Below, piece after piece: positions 22,819 through 33,451 of a stretch of 64,000 nt of DNA. The notes beneath the pieces were generated by a model. The model worked only from the letters and a program-made list of their open reading frames with translations, ran no database searches and was not told where the DNA came from. Source of the DNA: Madurella fahalii (taxonomy: Eukaryota; Ascomycota; Sordariomycetes; Sordariales); assembly GCA_029876055.1 (NCBI GenBank), contig CM056874.1, positions 6,572,001 to 6,636,000 of the forward strand. Reading direction: 5' to 3'. How positions within the stretch are numbered: position 1 is the first letter of the stretch; each line of letters opens with the position of its first letter. Position numbers and translations under genes: made by a program.

Positions 22819-25194
22819 AAAGGATGCCTTTCAAGGGGTAGGGTAGGAGTTTGGCATGGCTTATGTCTGGAATGACGTGATGAGCAAAGCAAGAAAAATG
22901 ATACCCAGTTCTAGACACACGACTCGAATGGTACGGTCGTTCAGGAACGGGGTGTTCCGTTTCGATTGGCCCAAAGCTGGCCAGATCTGTTTCTTCTAAA
23001 TATTGAATTTAGATTCCCTTTCAGTAGCGGCATATGTCGCCAGATTGCACCCTCTCCATTCTCAATCGAAACATTTATCCGCTTCCTCAAGACTGTCCAT
23101 CCCTCTTGGGACTCGATCGCGCCGTATGCCATCGGTCGGTTTCCCGCTCATACACGGACAATGGAGATGATTCCCCGAATACGGGATGTTCCTACCACGC
23201 TTTCAGATACTTACGTTTTCGGGTCCCGTACTCTATGTACCTCGCCAAATGGCAGACTAGGTACGTAATGAGAAGGGTGGTCGTAGCCTACCGTGCCGCC
23301 TTCGGACGTGGTATTGGGTTTCGGACGAGACCGTGTGGGTGCGTGCCGACTCGGTGCATCAAGTGACCCTCCGAGATCAGCCATGCCGTAGTTTGCAAAC
23401 CTCAGGTTGATAGCACCTTCAAAACGCGCTCAGACCGACTAACATCGTTTATAACAGGACCAAGTGGACAATGAACTTGGCGTGCACTGGCTCCGTAACT
23501 GATATTGCCAGCGGCTTTGCCGGCCGTCTTCAGCCACCGGGAGCCGTGGCACCAGAATGCAGCTCCTTAACGACAGAGAGTGGTTGGTTGTCCTCCAACC
23601 AAGCCCTGCTCTAGTTACAACACCGTGGTCTCTTGTTGTTTCCCTCACGGGGTCAAGAGTGTGGCGACCGCGGTGCTCCTGCTGGCGTTATACCAGAATC
23701 GCAAAAGACTACTTAATTGAGCGCGACTCTAGCGACCTGCTCGTGTGCACGGCTTCGATCCCCATAGTCCGGGGCATCAAGCCACGCCAGCCTTTCACAC
23801 AACACCTCTTGCCCCCAGGAATGGTTAGATGGTCATGGCAAGCCCAGAGACGGCATGCGCCGTTGCGTTGGGTGAATTCGTGTAAACATCCTACTATCCA
23901 TACTTGTTGGGGCTTGCAGCGGGGTGAGTGGTTGTTTAGGGGCAGGCTCAACTAATGTCCAAATGTAAAACATGTATATATTCATCTTTTGAACTCCACA
24001 GGTTTTGGACGTGCTACCCGTAGCTTCAACTGGGTGAATTAAGTTGGTCACCCCCGAATCTTCATCTGGGCGAGCCTTTGTCCGTAGTGCTGTATGTGTG
24101 TTTAGGGGCGGAATGAAACTCGCAATGTCGTCAATCCTTTTGGCGGCTACTAGTTGCATGTTCCTCATCAAATTGGCACCCAACACCGACAAGATCTAGC
24201 GCCGAATTTCGACTGATTGAGAGGTCGGCCGTGCCCTCCTTTTTAAACGCGCCCGTTCTGGCCAATGCGGACTGTGAACAACGCTCTGACTGAGTCCTGA
24301 GTGTAAGAGCAGCGCTAGACGTGGGGAACAGTTGAGTAGCCTGCGTTGACCTGCACCTCTCTGTTAGAAACGGACTTCGTAGTTTTCTTGTCAAAGAAAA
24401 TTATTCCTTACAATTTGTTGATCTCATCTAGTTTTCTCTGGAAGACAGTGCTCGCGCCCTCAGTGGCCGGTGTGTAAAGGAGGAGACCCATATTGTTGTA
24501 AGTTGCCTGCAAAGCTGGTGCAGCGAGGAATAGTAGTCAACGTGGGAGTATAGCTCTAGAGTTGGAAGACGCATATATGCCGTCTAGATTACCCAAATAT
24601 TTACCAACTGGAACGGATTCTCCCTTAAATACTGACCGGGAAAGATTTGTCCACCGCCATTCGCATCCTTTCCGTTCATGCGCGCGCGCACATAGGGCGA
24701 CGGCGCTGCGCAGATCTACAGAACAGCTTCAATACCCAACGCGATTCCAGAAAGTCCGCTGTGCGCAAATGCGCGCGATAGAGGTCATAGCAGAACCAAG
24801 GTGGTGTATGAAGCGTGTCGTGAGTGCGCAACGGGGCGCACAAAGGGGTGAGAGATGGCGTAGTAACTAATTGTCACGTAATATATGAGAGCCCATGTTA
24901 GTGCTGTATTAATGCCCCTTGTGTAACAGTATGTCCAGAGAGAGCTTAGCGTGCACATGAGTGCGCAACACATATCGAAGGCCTCCCATCCGCGACGTTT
25001 GACTAGGCTACCGATACCCGCAACTTCCTCCTTTCACCATTCCATTACGGGAGTAATGCGTCTCTGATTCGGACTCTCTGTGCCACCCTCGCGGCGTCAC
25101 GAATCCTTTAGCTTATTCGCATCGGCTTCAACCCTTGGAACGACCAAGGATATTGAGACCGACAAGGCTCCGAGCCTTGTGCTGTTCCCTCGAC
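22819..25194. other. intergenic, no supported gene
   Basis: A 2.4-kb stretch with only short unrelated frames. GAGTGCGCAAC-like words recur at about 24820 and 24960 within a CG-alternating patch, but no longer repeat unit emerges. The right end is the promoter of the zinc-binding protein gene. Confidence 0.4.
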
Positions 25195-28064
25195 ATGGTA
25201 TCGTGGAGATGCTGGGGGCAAGACAGCCCGCCCCCTCCGCCTACAGCTCCAAATGAAGGTTGCCTAAAACGACCCTCGGGCCCTTCTGCGAGCTCCGCAG
25301 AGCCCAACCTTCCGGCTGGTAGCAGCACCGTGGCTGCCGACATTCAACGTGGCGGCATTCTTAAACCTCATGCGGATATTTTGATGTCCCCGTCGATGAG
25401 TGCACGCTCAGTTTCCATCGAATATGCGGCGAGGTCGGAAACGGAGCCGGAATCTCTACTCTTCTCGTGCCCTCCGGCGAGAGAGGCGCCTGTGGATTAT
25501 CCGTCTTCAACTCTGCTGCCATACGGATCGGTTTACTCGTCGACAGCCGCTTCACTCTACACTTCCAACCCAATGCCAATGGAACCGTCCTGGTCGTGGG
25601 AGCCATCGTATCTTTACGACTCATTTTCCCCTACCGAGGCCCAGGGCCCAGCCAATACGTGGCACGCACCCTTTTCACAGTTTTTCGAGTCACCGCCATC
25701 TGAACCTACGTTCATGTCGGCTGTCGGGCTTTGTTCCTCCGATACGTCGGCCGACTTCCCCCGTTCAAATTGTTCCGATGCACTGCAAGTTGGTGTAATC
25801 CCGTCGATGGGTGAAAAATCACTTGCGCACTCTAGATACCCGACCACCGAGTCTCATGACTCGGGGTATGGGTCCGACTTCGCGACCGAGTTCAGGGATA
25901 TAGGACTGCGGGGCCGATCTTGGGACTCGGGGTATGCGTCGGACCACGCAGTCGATTTCCGGGAGCAACACCGGCTCATTAAGAAGGCCAGGTTGGAGAA
26001 AGAAACGCGCGCAAAAAAACCGCGAGTAGGAAAGGCTAAGAAAGAAAGACCCCACCGGAAACCGTGTCGGAATACCTCCGTTTCATACCCAGGAGCGCTA
26101 GCGACTGAGGAGAATTCCCCAGGGAAGTTAAATGATGACGGTCCGGCCACTTGCAAAGGGACTGCCCTGGAGACCACTGAAGGGGCGATCCCAGTGTTAA
26201 CAGGGCCAACAGCGAACCAGCAGGTAGCGCAACCTACTCCGCAGAGACAGAGGCTTGCAAGCACAGCCATAGGTGGACCGACAACTACTAACACGGAGGG
26301 AGGTGGTGACGAAGCTGATCTGACGTTGGATGCTGAAGCAGATTCGAGGTCACCATCTCCCTGGCAGGATGCAGGCAATGTAGAGGCTGAGCAGTCACTG
26401 GTCCGGTCGCTCTGGTGGATCATAAACGGACTCGGCCACGACACTCGTAGCTTGCAAGCTAGCGTCAACAGCTCTCCGTGGAACCCCGAAATGGAGTCTC
26501 CGCTGCCACTCGGTCCGGCTGAAGGTGCTGTCAGCCGCCCTTCTAGCTTCAACTCGGGATCTGGCTCGGGGTCATCCCCGGACACCGGCTCTAATCGTGG
26601 TTCCGTATCCTCCACTACCGGCAACGGCTGGCCGGGCCCGAAACGAGCACGAAACCCCAGCGACCCAAATAGGGAGTCTGAGGACGGGGATGGCGACGGC
26701 TCAAGCGAAAAACGATTCAAGTCAGCGGCAACTGAAAGGTCATTATCCAGACCTCGATTCGCATGCCCGTACCAGAAATACGATCCAGTGGGTAGTCCTT
26801 TTTGTTGCATGCCAAACAACAAGAATCCGGAAGGTGGAGCTGATACGTTCCCTCGGATCAAGTAAGTTCTGTATCGACCTTGGAGGCATTATGCGCCTGA
26901 CACCCCATCCCAGATCTCACATCTTCCGAAATCACGACCCGTTCATCCGATGCCCCAACTGCTGGAAGGCGTGCAAGACCGAAGACGAAGCCCGGGAGCA
27001 TGAGGGTACGACTCGGTGTATTCGGAAGGCGTCGCCGGGGAAGTATTGGATGACACGGGAGCAACAGGAACAGGTCCGGGGACGGAAGTTCATGGGCAAC
27101 AGCGTCGAAAACTGGTATTGCCTGTTTGGTATTTTGCTACCAGACGTGCCTGCTCTTGGCCCCAACGGCTACAAGAAGCTCTCCCCGTGTACGCAGTGTT
27201 CCCCGGTCCATCTCTGATCGTATCATGCCTCTCTAACCATCGACAGATTATGTCTCCGGCCCGCTCGGGCCTCCGACGCCGGCTTCGAGCGCTACTGGTT
27301 CTGGCAGGAATAAGTCGATTGCCGGAGCGGCTGCATCCAGCTCGGACCAGAGTCCGGGATCCACACTGCCATCGGCACAAGGGTGAGTCCCGTTGCTCGT
27401 AGCTCTCTTGATATGCCATGACTATATCACTGACTTTACAAGTCTCATGGGATCCCAATCTTTCCACGACTCTGGGCCACAAGCCCTGCCGAGCCCCTCT
27501 CAAGCGCTTCCGGGGAACCACGATTTCAGCTGCCCAGATTTCGCACAAGGTTTCGACAATGATCCGGTGTTCCGTCTTATCGACTGGGAGCGGTCTAATG
27601 CTATGTTCGATAATATCCCAAATATCAATGTCTCTGGTACATACGCCACTACCACCGAGCCTCCTATCGAGCCTGCACCGACCGCAACCCGGCCGAGCCA
27701 CCAGACTCCAACGCCTCCGGACGCAAACCACTCCTCATCATCGGGCCAGGGTGGCACCGAAATGTCGCCCTACTTCCTCCGCCAGGACAATGAGCGCCTG
27801 TGGGCAAGCAACGTGATTCTCCGGGACGAGAGCGCCATGTGGAGGGGGAAGCACAGCAGGCTGCAGGCACAGCTGGACGAACTTCTGCACCAGCTGCGGC
27901 CGCTGGAAGATGCGCTGCAGGCGCTGGAAGATGCGCTGCAGGCGCTGCTGTACCTGCCGGCGGTGCGGGAGCGGGGCGATGATGAGGTCGCGGGTCGACT
28001 GTTTGACATTATGAAGGGGGTGCGCGGGATAAAGAGGGACCTGATTGCTTGTGACGCGAGGTGA
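25195..28064 (+). CDS. large disordered protein with atypical C2H2/Cys-rich zinc module
   Basis: Four exons, 25195-26861, 26914-27188, 27247-27382 and 27443-28064, give 899 residues; the frame is open to 25135, but the first ATG is at 25195. The first 520 residues are Ser/Pro-rich and disordered. They hold two DSGYxS motifs (about residues 222-227 and 244-249), followed by a Lys/Arg block (KKARLEKETRAKKPRVGKAK) that could be a nuclear localisation signal. A zinc-binding module starts at about residue 522: FACPYQKYDP, then a CC pair, SHIFRNH, RCPNCWKACKTEDEAREHEG and a final Cys. This FACPxxKxDP...H...H...CxxC...H layout is common in fungal proteins annotated as C2H2-like. The exon 2-3 junction restores the usual LSPYY sequence, which supports the splice. 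The C-terminus has a Leu-rich coiled coil with a duplicated heptad LEDALQA. Likely a nuclear regulator, but targets are unknown. Confidence 0.78.
27901..27942 (+). repeat. 21-bp tandem duplication coding one heptad each
   Basis: Two perfect adjacent 21-bp copies (27901-27921 and 27922-27942), with the start of a third copy, inside exon 4 of the zinc-binding protein gene. Each adds LEDALQA to a coiled coil, so the unit equals one heptad and keeps register. Confidence 0.85.
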
Positions 28065-28855
28065 TGATTATTCCAGCGTTTTAGAGTTGTATCGGTTGGC
28101 CGATGTCTGGCGAATTTATGATGACGAGTACACCGATTTGCGAGACGAATGAGGTAATCAGTCTACTTCCAGACATCCCTATATCTACCAACCCAAAGCC
28201 ACCGGAACCCTCTCCTCATGGGCGACGGCAGCTCCTCGAGACGCTTGTGTCCTTTGGCAGCGGACCCCGGCTGCACCGGCGAATCACGGTCCCGCACGCC
28301 CGGGTCCTCGGAAACCTGCGCGATGACGAGAAGATGCACATTTGGAGTCTGCCAATCTGGGGGCTGCTGGGGGCGAGGACCGTGGTGTATGGTATCACGA
28401 GCCGCGAGCCGATGACTATGTCCTAGGCGGTTGGCATGCGCGCGCAATGCCGGCGAAGGATCCTGTCCTTGCGTGGAAGGCCGTGAGTCGCATTGTCCGA
28501 TGGTTCATATCGCCAAGTGTTGCTGGTTGGTCTGGGTGCCGCGAGGGAGATTAGGGATATCGTGCGGCTTCGCCTACAACTCGGATTACGGCGGATGTGG
28601 CTGACCATATTGTATGCGGTGCGGCATCTGGGGTGAAGATTGAGGAATGTCCGGGGTTGAGAAGAGGTATACGCACCGCGTTGTAAGAACATGGTATGGG
28701 ACTTGAAGAGGGGCGTTTTAACGCTCCTGGTCTACCTGACTCGAGTAACTACATACGATGATTCCAATGCTATCTAACATTATTTCTCAGAAACCTCCCA
28801 TCTCTCGCTGTTCCTCGTTACTTTACACATGATCCCCATATATCAACCCCAATTT
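28065..28855. other. intergenic between convergent genes
   Basis: Lies between the 3' ends of a plus-strand and a minus-strand gene. A 107-codon frame (28103-28426, +) and a frame overlapping its end (28342-28554, +) look weakly protein-like, but no start, domain or splice joins them. They could be remains of a gene or chance. Confidence 0.35.
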
Positions 28856-29482
28856 CTACCAGTTGCCGGTGAATAAGTCCCACCAACCCTTCATCTTGGG
28901 CTCCGGCTTGTCCAAGTCCGAGGGCTCTTTCATCAGGCGGAAGCGGCGCCAAACCTCGGAGATCTCTGACTCCTTGTGCTCGCCGTGCACGATCTCCTCA
29001 AGACGAAGAGACTTGAATACCACAGACGGCTTGGGCGCAGCACCCGCGAGCCTCACCCACTGGCGGTTCACCGCTGCCGACCGGGGGACGGCACGCTCGG
29101 ACATGATGGTCGAGATCTTGGCACGCACATTGTTCTTCTCCCATATCTGCCCCGCGCCGAGCTGGATGTGCCAGATCTCGTCCGAGTCCAGACACACCCT
29201 GAGCTTGCAGGCTTGCGACGCCCAAATGTACGTCGGCATCCCCATCGTGATGCCGACGAGGCTCAATCCCGTCCGCCCCTGGAGCGTCAGGACAACCAGC
29301 TGTTGCTGTGTGCCGTTGTAGTTGTCTGTCGAGACGTATTTGCTGAGGGTCGATCGGCCGGGCCTTCCAAACACCCGCACGGCACGTCCCACGCCCTCGA
29401 TTCCAAGGTCGGTCGCAAGGCTGTGTAGGTCCACGTTTGCGAGGACGTGGCCGACGGCTTCGGGAACCCCTGGGATCGGCAT
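28856..29482 (-). CDS. unknown 208-residue protein
   Basis: Single-exon frame starting MPIPGVPEAVGHVLANVDLH and ending GWWDLFTGNW. I do not recognise the family. The middle has alternating hydrophobic stretches (QQLVVLTLQGRTGLSLVGIT) suggestive of a beta-rich domain, and the C-terminal third is charged with EEIVHGEHKESEISEVWRRF. Composition is protein-like throughout and the opposite strand frames look like shadows. There is no clear signal peptide or membrane segment. Whether an upstream coding exon exists cannot be told. Confidence 0.55.
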   Translation of the reverse strand: MPIPGVPEAVGHVLANVDLHSLATDLGIEGVGRAVRVFGRPGRSTLSKYVSTDNYNGTQQQLVVLTLQGRTGLSLVGITMGMPTYIWASQACKLRVCLDSDEIWHIQLGAGQIWEKNNVRAKISTIMSERAVPRSAAVNRQWVRLAGAAPKPSVVFKSLRLEEIVHGEHKESEISEVWRRFRLMKEPSDLDKPEPKMKGWWDLFTGNW

Positions 29483-30270
29483 TGCCAGTCCTACTGCACC
29501 GTGAGCCGTCTATCCGTTTGCTCCTGCAGTGTACTGAGGATGGCTAGTTTTACCTCTGGCAGTATCAAGTCACTGGTTGCTGTTTCAGTTTCGGGTGTTA
29601 TCCGGTCTCGATTATCGAACAAAACTTATTTGACGTTCTTCGTGCGTTAGGATCAACGCAGAAAGGGAGGAACACGCGCTTAGAACTGGTGAATTCGCGC
29701 GGTATAAGAGTCAGCTCGATATAGCAGCCCCGAACTGTACGAGCGAAACAATAAAAACGACGGCTGAGCAGAGCTGAAAATGTGGCGAATGCAACGAACG
29801 GGATTGCTAGGTCAGCTCCATGGTCTAGACTCTGGCCCCCGATAGCTGGAACTGATGAGGTGCTCGGGCTGGCTCGATGGAACATCATGTTTGCGATGAT
29901 GGGGTGCACTCATGATGCTATGTTCTGCTAGGTCATTCGGAGCGGAAGCTCAGTACATTGCCAGTATGCTCATTTCAGCCGATACAGGAATCCCCGAAGT
30001 ATCCTGCATACCACCACACTACCCATCCCAGCTGATCTACTACTAGTATGTCGGTTGTTGTATCTGGATGGATTTATTGCCGCAAAATCCTGTTGTACCT
30101 ATGTTTCCGAATTGGCACGAAAAAGCGAAACCGGCTACTCCTACACCGAGCAGAATCGAAAATATCCCTTTCGCATACAAGTTCCCAATAGAGTTGGTGT
30201 TGCCCCTCCCACCCCTCTTCGGCTCATAAGGTTGGCGACCTTGGAATTAAGTAATTGTGTTCATTCCAGT
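29483..30270. other. intergenic, no supported gene
   Basis: AT-richer than its neighbours. It holds the promoter of the 208-residue gene and the 3' end of the hydantoinase gene. No RNA gene or repeat recognised. Confidence 0.4.
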
Positions 30271-33200
30271 TCACGATCCGGAGTCAAATTCATCAATGAC
30301 GCTTGCCGGTTTCACAAACTTCCCCAACGGCGCATAATCCAGGTGGTCCAACCCAAATGCATTTGGCCCTCCCAGCTCTATGCCCCTTGGTGTTCCCGTC
30401 CACTTGTCGGAAGCTGCAAGACCGAGGACAATGACGAGCAGGCCGTACCTGTACTCTGGCGTGCCAACAGCCTCGCCATTCTGCGCATCAATGACGCAGA
30501 TAAGGTCGGGAACAATAGCCAAGACATCCTCCTGCTTCTCCAGATCCCCGTCTTTGGCGCCGTCGGGCATCCTGATAGCCGCTATGTTCTCGTTCTTGAA
30601 CGGAATCTTGATCCGACCCCTAAAGCCGCTGGTCCCGGCGCTGCCCCCAATTCGCGTCGCCTCATCGGGATCCACCACATCACCACCCTCAATGATGCAC
30701 TCGCCATAGACGTGACCCTTCCTGAGAGTCCGCTCTACCCCGACAATCTTGCCCTTGAAGAGCACCTTTCCCGCCGTCGGACCTCCGCACTCTTCAATGA
30801 TGGTCTCGGCCACAGTGTCCACGCGGTTCTCGCGCCTCGCTCGTTCAACGGCTCGCCCGATCCGCCACGACTGCGAGATGGTATTGTCGACGACCCAGCG
30901 CTTCATCTCGGCCCCCGTAACGGGCGGATCTGCGGCCGCCACCTGCGAGCCCATCTCGCTGAGCGCAGAACGGATGATGCGCTCGACCTGGTGGTCCGAC
31001 GACGCCTTGGGCATAACGACCACGTTGCCGCTCCCGTCGGCAATGCATACCGGCGACCAGATCGGCTGGCGCTCGTTGAAAACGACGGGTGTAGTCTGCC
31101 ACTTGGTGGGATAGGCGCGCCCCATCCAGTCACCGTCAACGCATGGAAGGTCCATGTTGGTGCTGGCGCCGAGCGTCATGCCCTGCAGGCCGTTACCGCC
31201 GCCGATTTCGAGGGCGATGATGTGTGTCGCTCGGTCCGGGCAGACCTTGTATAGCTCCGTCTGGGCTTCCATCATCTCGTCTCCCTGGAGCTTTTCGATG
31301 CTGACGGTTGGGCTGCCGGCACCACACCCGCAGCCTACTGCCCCATTATCCGGGACGTCCTGCGGGCTGACGACGCGCACTACGGCGCCGGCTCGGAGGA
31401 GCTGTCGGAGGAGAATCATGTGCGCGTAGGGGGAGCCTCCACCACCTGTGCCGAGGATGTAGCAGCCGGTGGCGATCCAGCTGAGATCGGTCCCACTGAT
31501 GTACCAGATGCGGTTGCGGACGTCGGGGCGGTAGGTGGCCATGTCTACCTCTGGTTGTTCTAGCGAGGCTGCTGTCTTCCACTCGGGCGACGGTACGAGT
31601 ACGTATTCATCTTCGCCTTTCGCGTCTAGTTCGTATGTCTCCGCCAGGGTATTAACTGCGGTGAGGTCTGTTCTCGAGAAATCAAAGTCTCCAACAGCGC
31701 GAACAATGAAGCGTGTTTTGTTTGCGATGTACTGGTCGTTCAAATTAGTGAGTGAAGGTCGGGCTTGTAGATCAAGGGTCTTACTGGTAACGGCAATGTT
31801 TCCTCCTCGACAACTTTGACGGTCTCCCTCGCGGCGCCGGCTGCAACGGTCTTCTCGATGACTTCCTTACGGATTACCCGGAGCAGCTGTTGTTCGGTTT
31901 CTCTCTCGGTAGACCGAATCGTGTCGACCACAGCACTAACTCGGGCCATGGCGGCACCAATAGCGTTCGCAACCTGAGACCACTGTGGCTTGAGCACGGC
32001 GCTTGCGCCCTGTAGCTCTCCAGGGGCGAGGATTGCGCCACCTCCCACGAGAACGACAGGTATATCGACTGGAGAAGTCTTCATGGTGTCAATAATCCTC
32101 TCGAGTTTATGCTTGACGACGGATTTGAACTCGGCAAGTTCGCCCTCTGTCAGCAGCCCTTTGACGAGGTCTGGGTTGCCAATCTTGAGGCCGGGATCGG
32201 CACACACGGCGCAATCCGTGGCTGTCAAGGTCTTGCCACCAAAAACGATGGACTCCTTGGTCAGTCTGTTGCCAACACTGTCAGGGCCGACTGTCATCGG
32301 GGGGCCCTTTCTAACAACAGAGCCACCCCCTAACCCGATACTCTTGACATCGGGGCAAGAGAAGTTCTGCATTCCAAGACCACTGGTTAGCGAAACCCGA
32401 TCCTCGCTGAGAACCGACAACAACCTACCATCCTCACGCCGGCTAGCTCGCTATACGCCGCCTGCTGCCTTGGGAATCCGCTGGGGAGTAGCAAACCCAC
32501 ATCCGTCGTCGTCCCACCGATATCGACCACCATGAGCGGCTCTCCATCGTCACCATCCTTCCCGGTCAAGGTCTGCTTCTGCCCCTGAATAAGAAACGCC
32601 GCTCCGCGCATGCTATTCGTCGGGCCGCTCGAGAACGTCCGTATCGGCAACCTCGCCGCCATCTCGCCGGACAGCACCGTCCCGTCATTCTGGGTGACAA
32701 ACACAGGACACGTCATCCCCAGCTCCCTAACCGGCTTCTCAAAAGCCCTGATCGTCCGCCGCGCGAAGCGCAGGATCGACGCGTTCAGGATCGCCGCGTT
32801 CTCCCTCTCCAAGAAGCCCAGGTTCGCCACGTCCTTGGAACAGACGACATCGGCGCCGGGCACCTCGCGGCGGACGATGGCGGCGGCGCGCTCCTCCTGG
32901 GCCTCGAGGGCGTCGATAGGGCTGAAGACGCCGTTTACGACAACGGCGCGGATGCCGCGGGCGCGGATCTCGGCGCAGGCGCGCGCGACCTCGGCCTCGT
33001 CGACGTCGGCGATGGCGCCGCCGTCCACCTCGACCCCGCCGCGGAGCAGCGCGTGGTAGCCCAGCACGATGCGCCGCAGGTCCGCCGGCCAGTCGACGCA
33101 GGGGGGCACGTGCTTGGAGAAGGGCCCGCACAGGCGCAGCACGGCGACGCGCGCCAGCCGCGCCGCGTCCCGCTCCACCACGGCATTGACGAAGTGCGTC

Positions 33201-33451
33201 GTCCCGATCGTCACGCTCGCCACCGACCCCGCCGCCACCCCCGACGAGGCCAGCATCGAGCGGATCGTGTTGGCGATCCCCTCGCTTGGGTCCGGCGTCG
33301 TCGTCGTCGCCTTGTGCCAGGCCAGGATCATGCCGCGGTCGCCATGGTGCGGCGAGGAGGAGGAGGAGGGGGAAGAAGAGGGGTCGAGGATGACGCCGTC
33401 CGTGTTGGTGCCGCCTACGTCGACGCCGATGCGGAGGGTTGGGTGGGACAT
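30271..33451 (-). CDS. hydantoinase/oxoprolinase-DUF917 fusion protein
   Basis: Exons 33451-32429, 32366-31785 and 31731-30271 give 1021 residues. The N-terminus has the actin/ASKHA phosphate motif of HydA enzymes, IGVDVGGTNTDGV, interrupted afterwards by a Ser/Pro run (SSSPSSSSSPHH). It continues with TIGTTHFVNA, the second phosphate motif MVVDIGGTTTDVGLL in the hydantoinase A domain, and the glycine-rich IGLGGGSVV. From about residue 536 on it is a DUF917 protein, with ILGTGGGGSPY and ALEIGGGNGLQGMTLG. HydA-type enzymes open cyclic amides such as hydantoins or 5-oxoproline, usually with ATP. DUF917 partners are often encoded next to hydA in bacteria, and a fused form is known in fungi. The substrate cannot be read from sequence. 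The first exon is markedly GC-rich (poly-GCG codons), unlike its neighbours. All splice phases are 0. Confidence 0.9.

Noticed and set aside
28103..28554. Two overlapping plus-strand frames that could be a frameshifted gene
   Set aside because: No start context, no domain and no homology I recognise; left as intergenic.
30055..31254. 399-codon open frame on the plus strand
   Set aside because: It is antisense to the DUF917 part of the hydantoinase fusion, which has clear family motifs; the plus-strand product has none.
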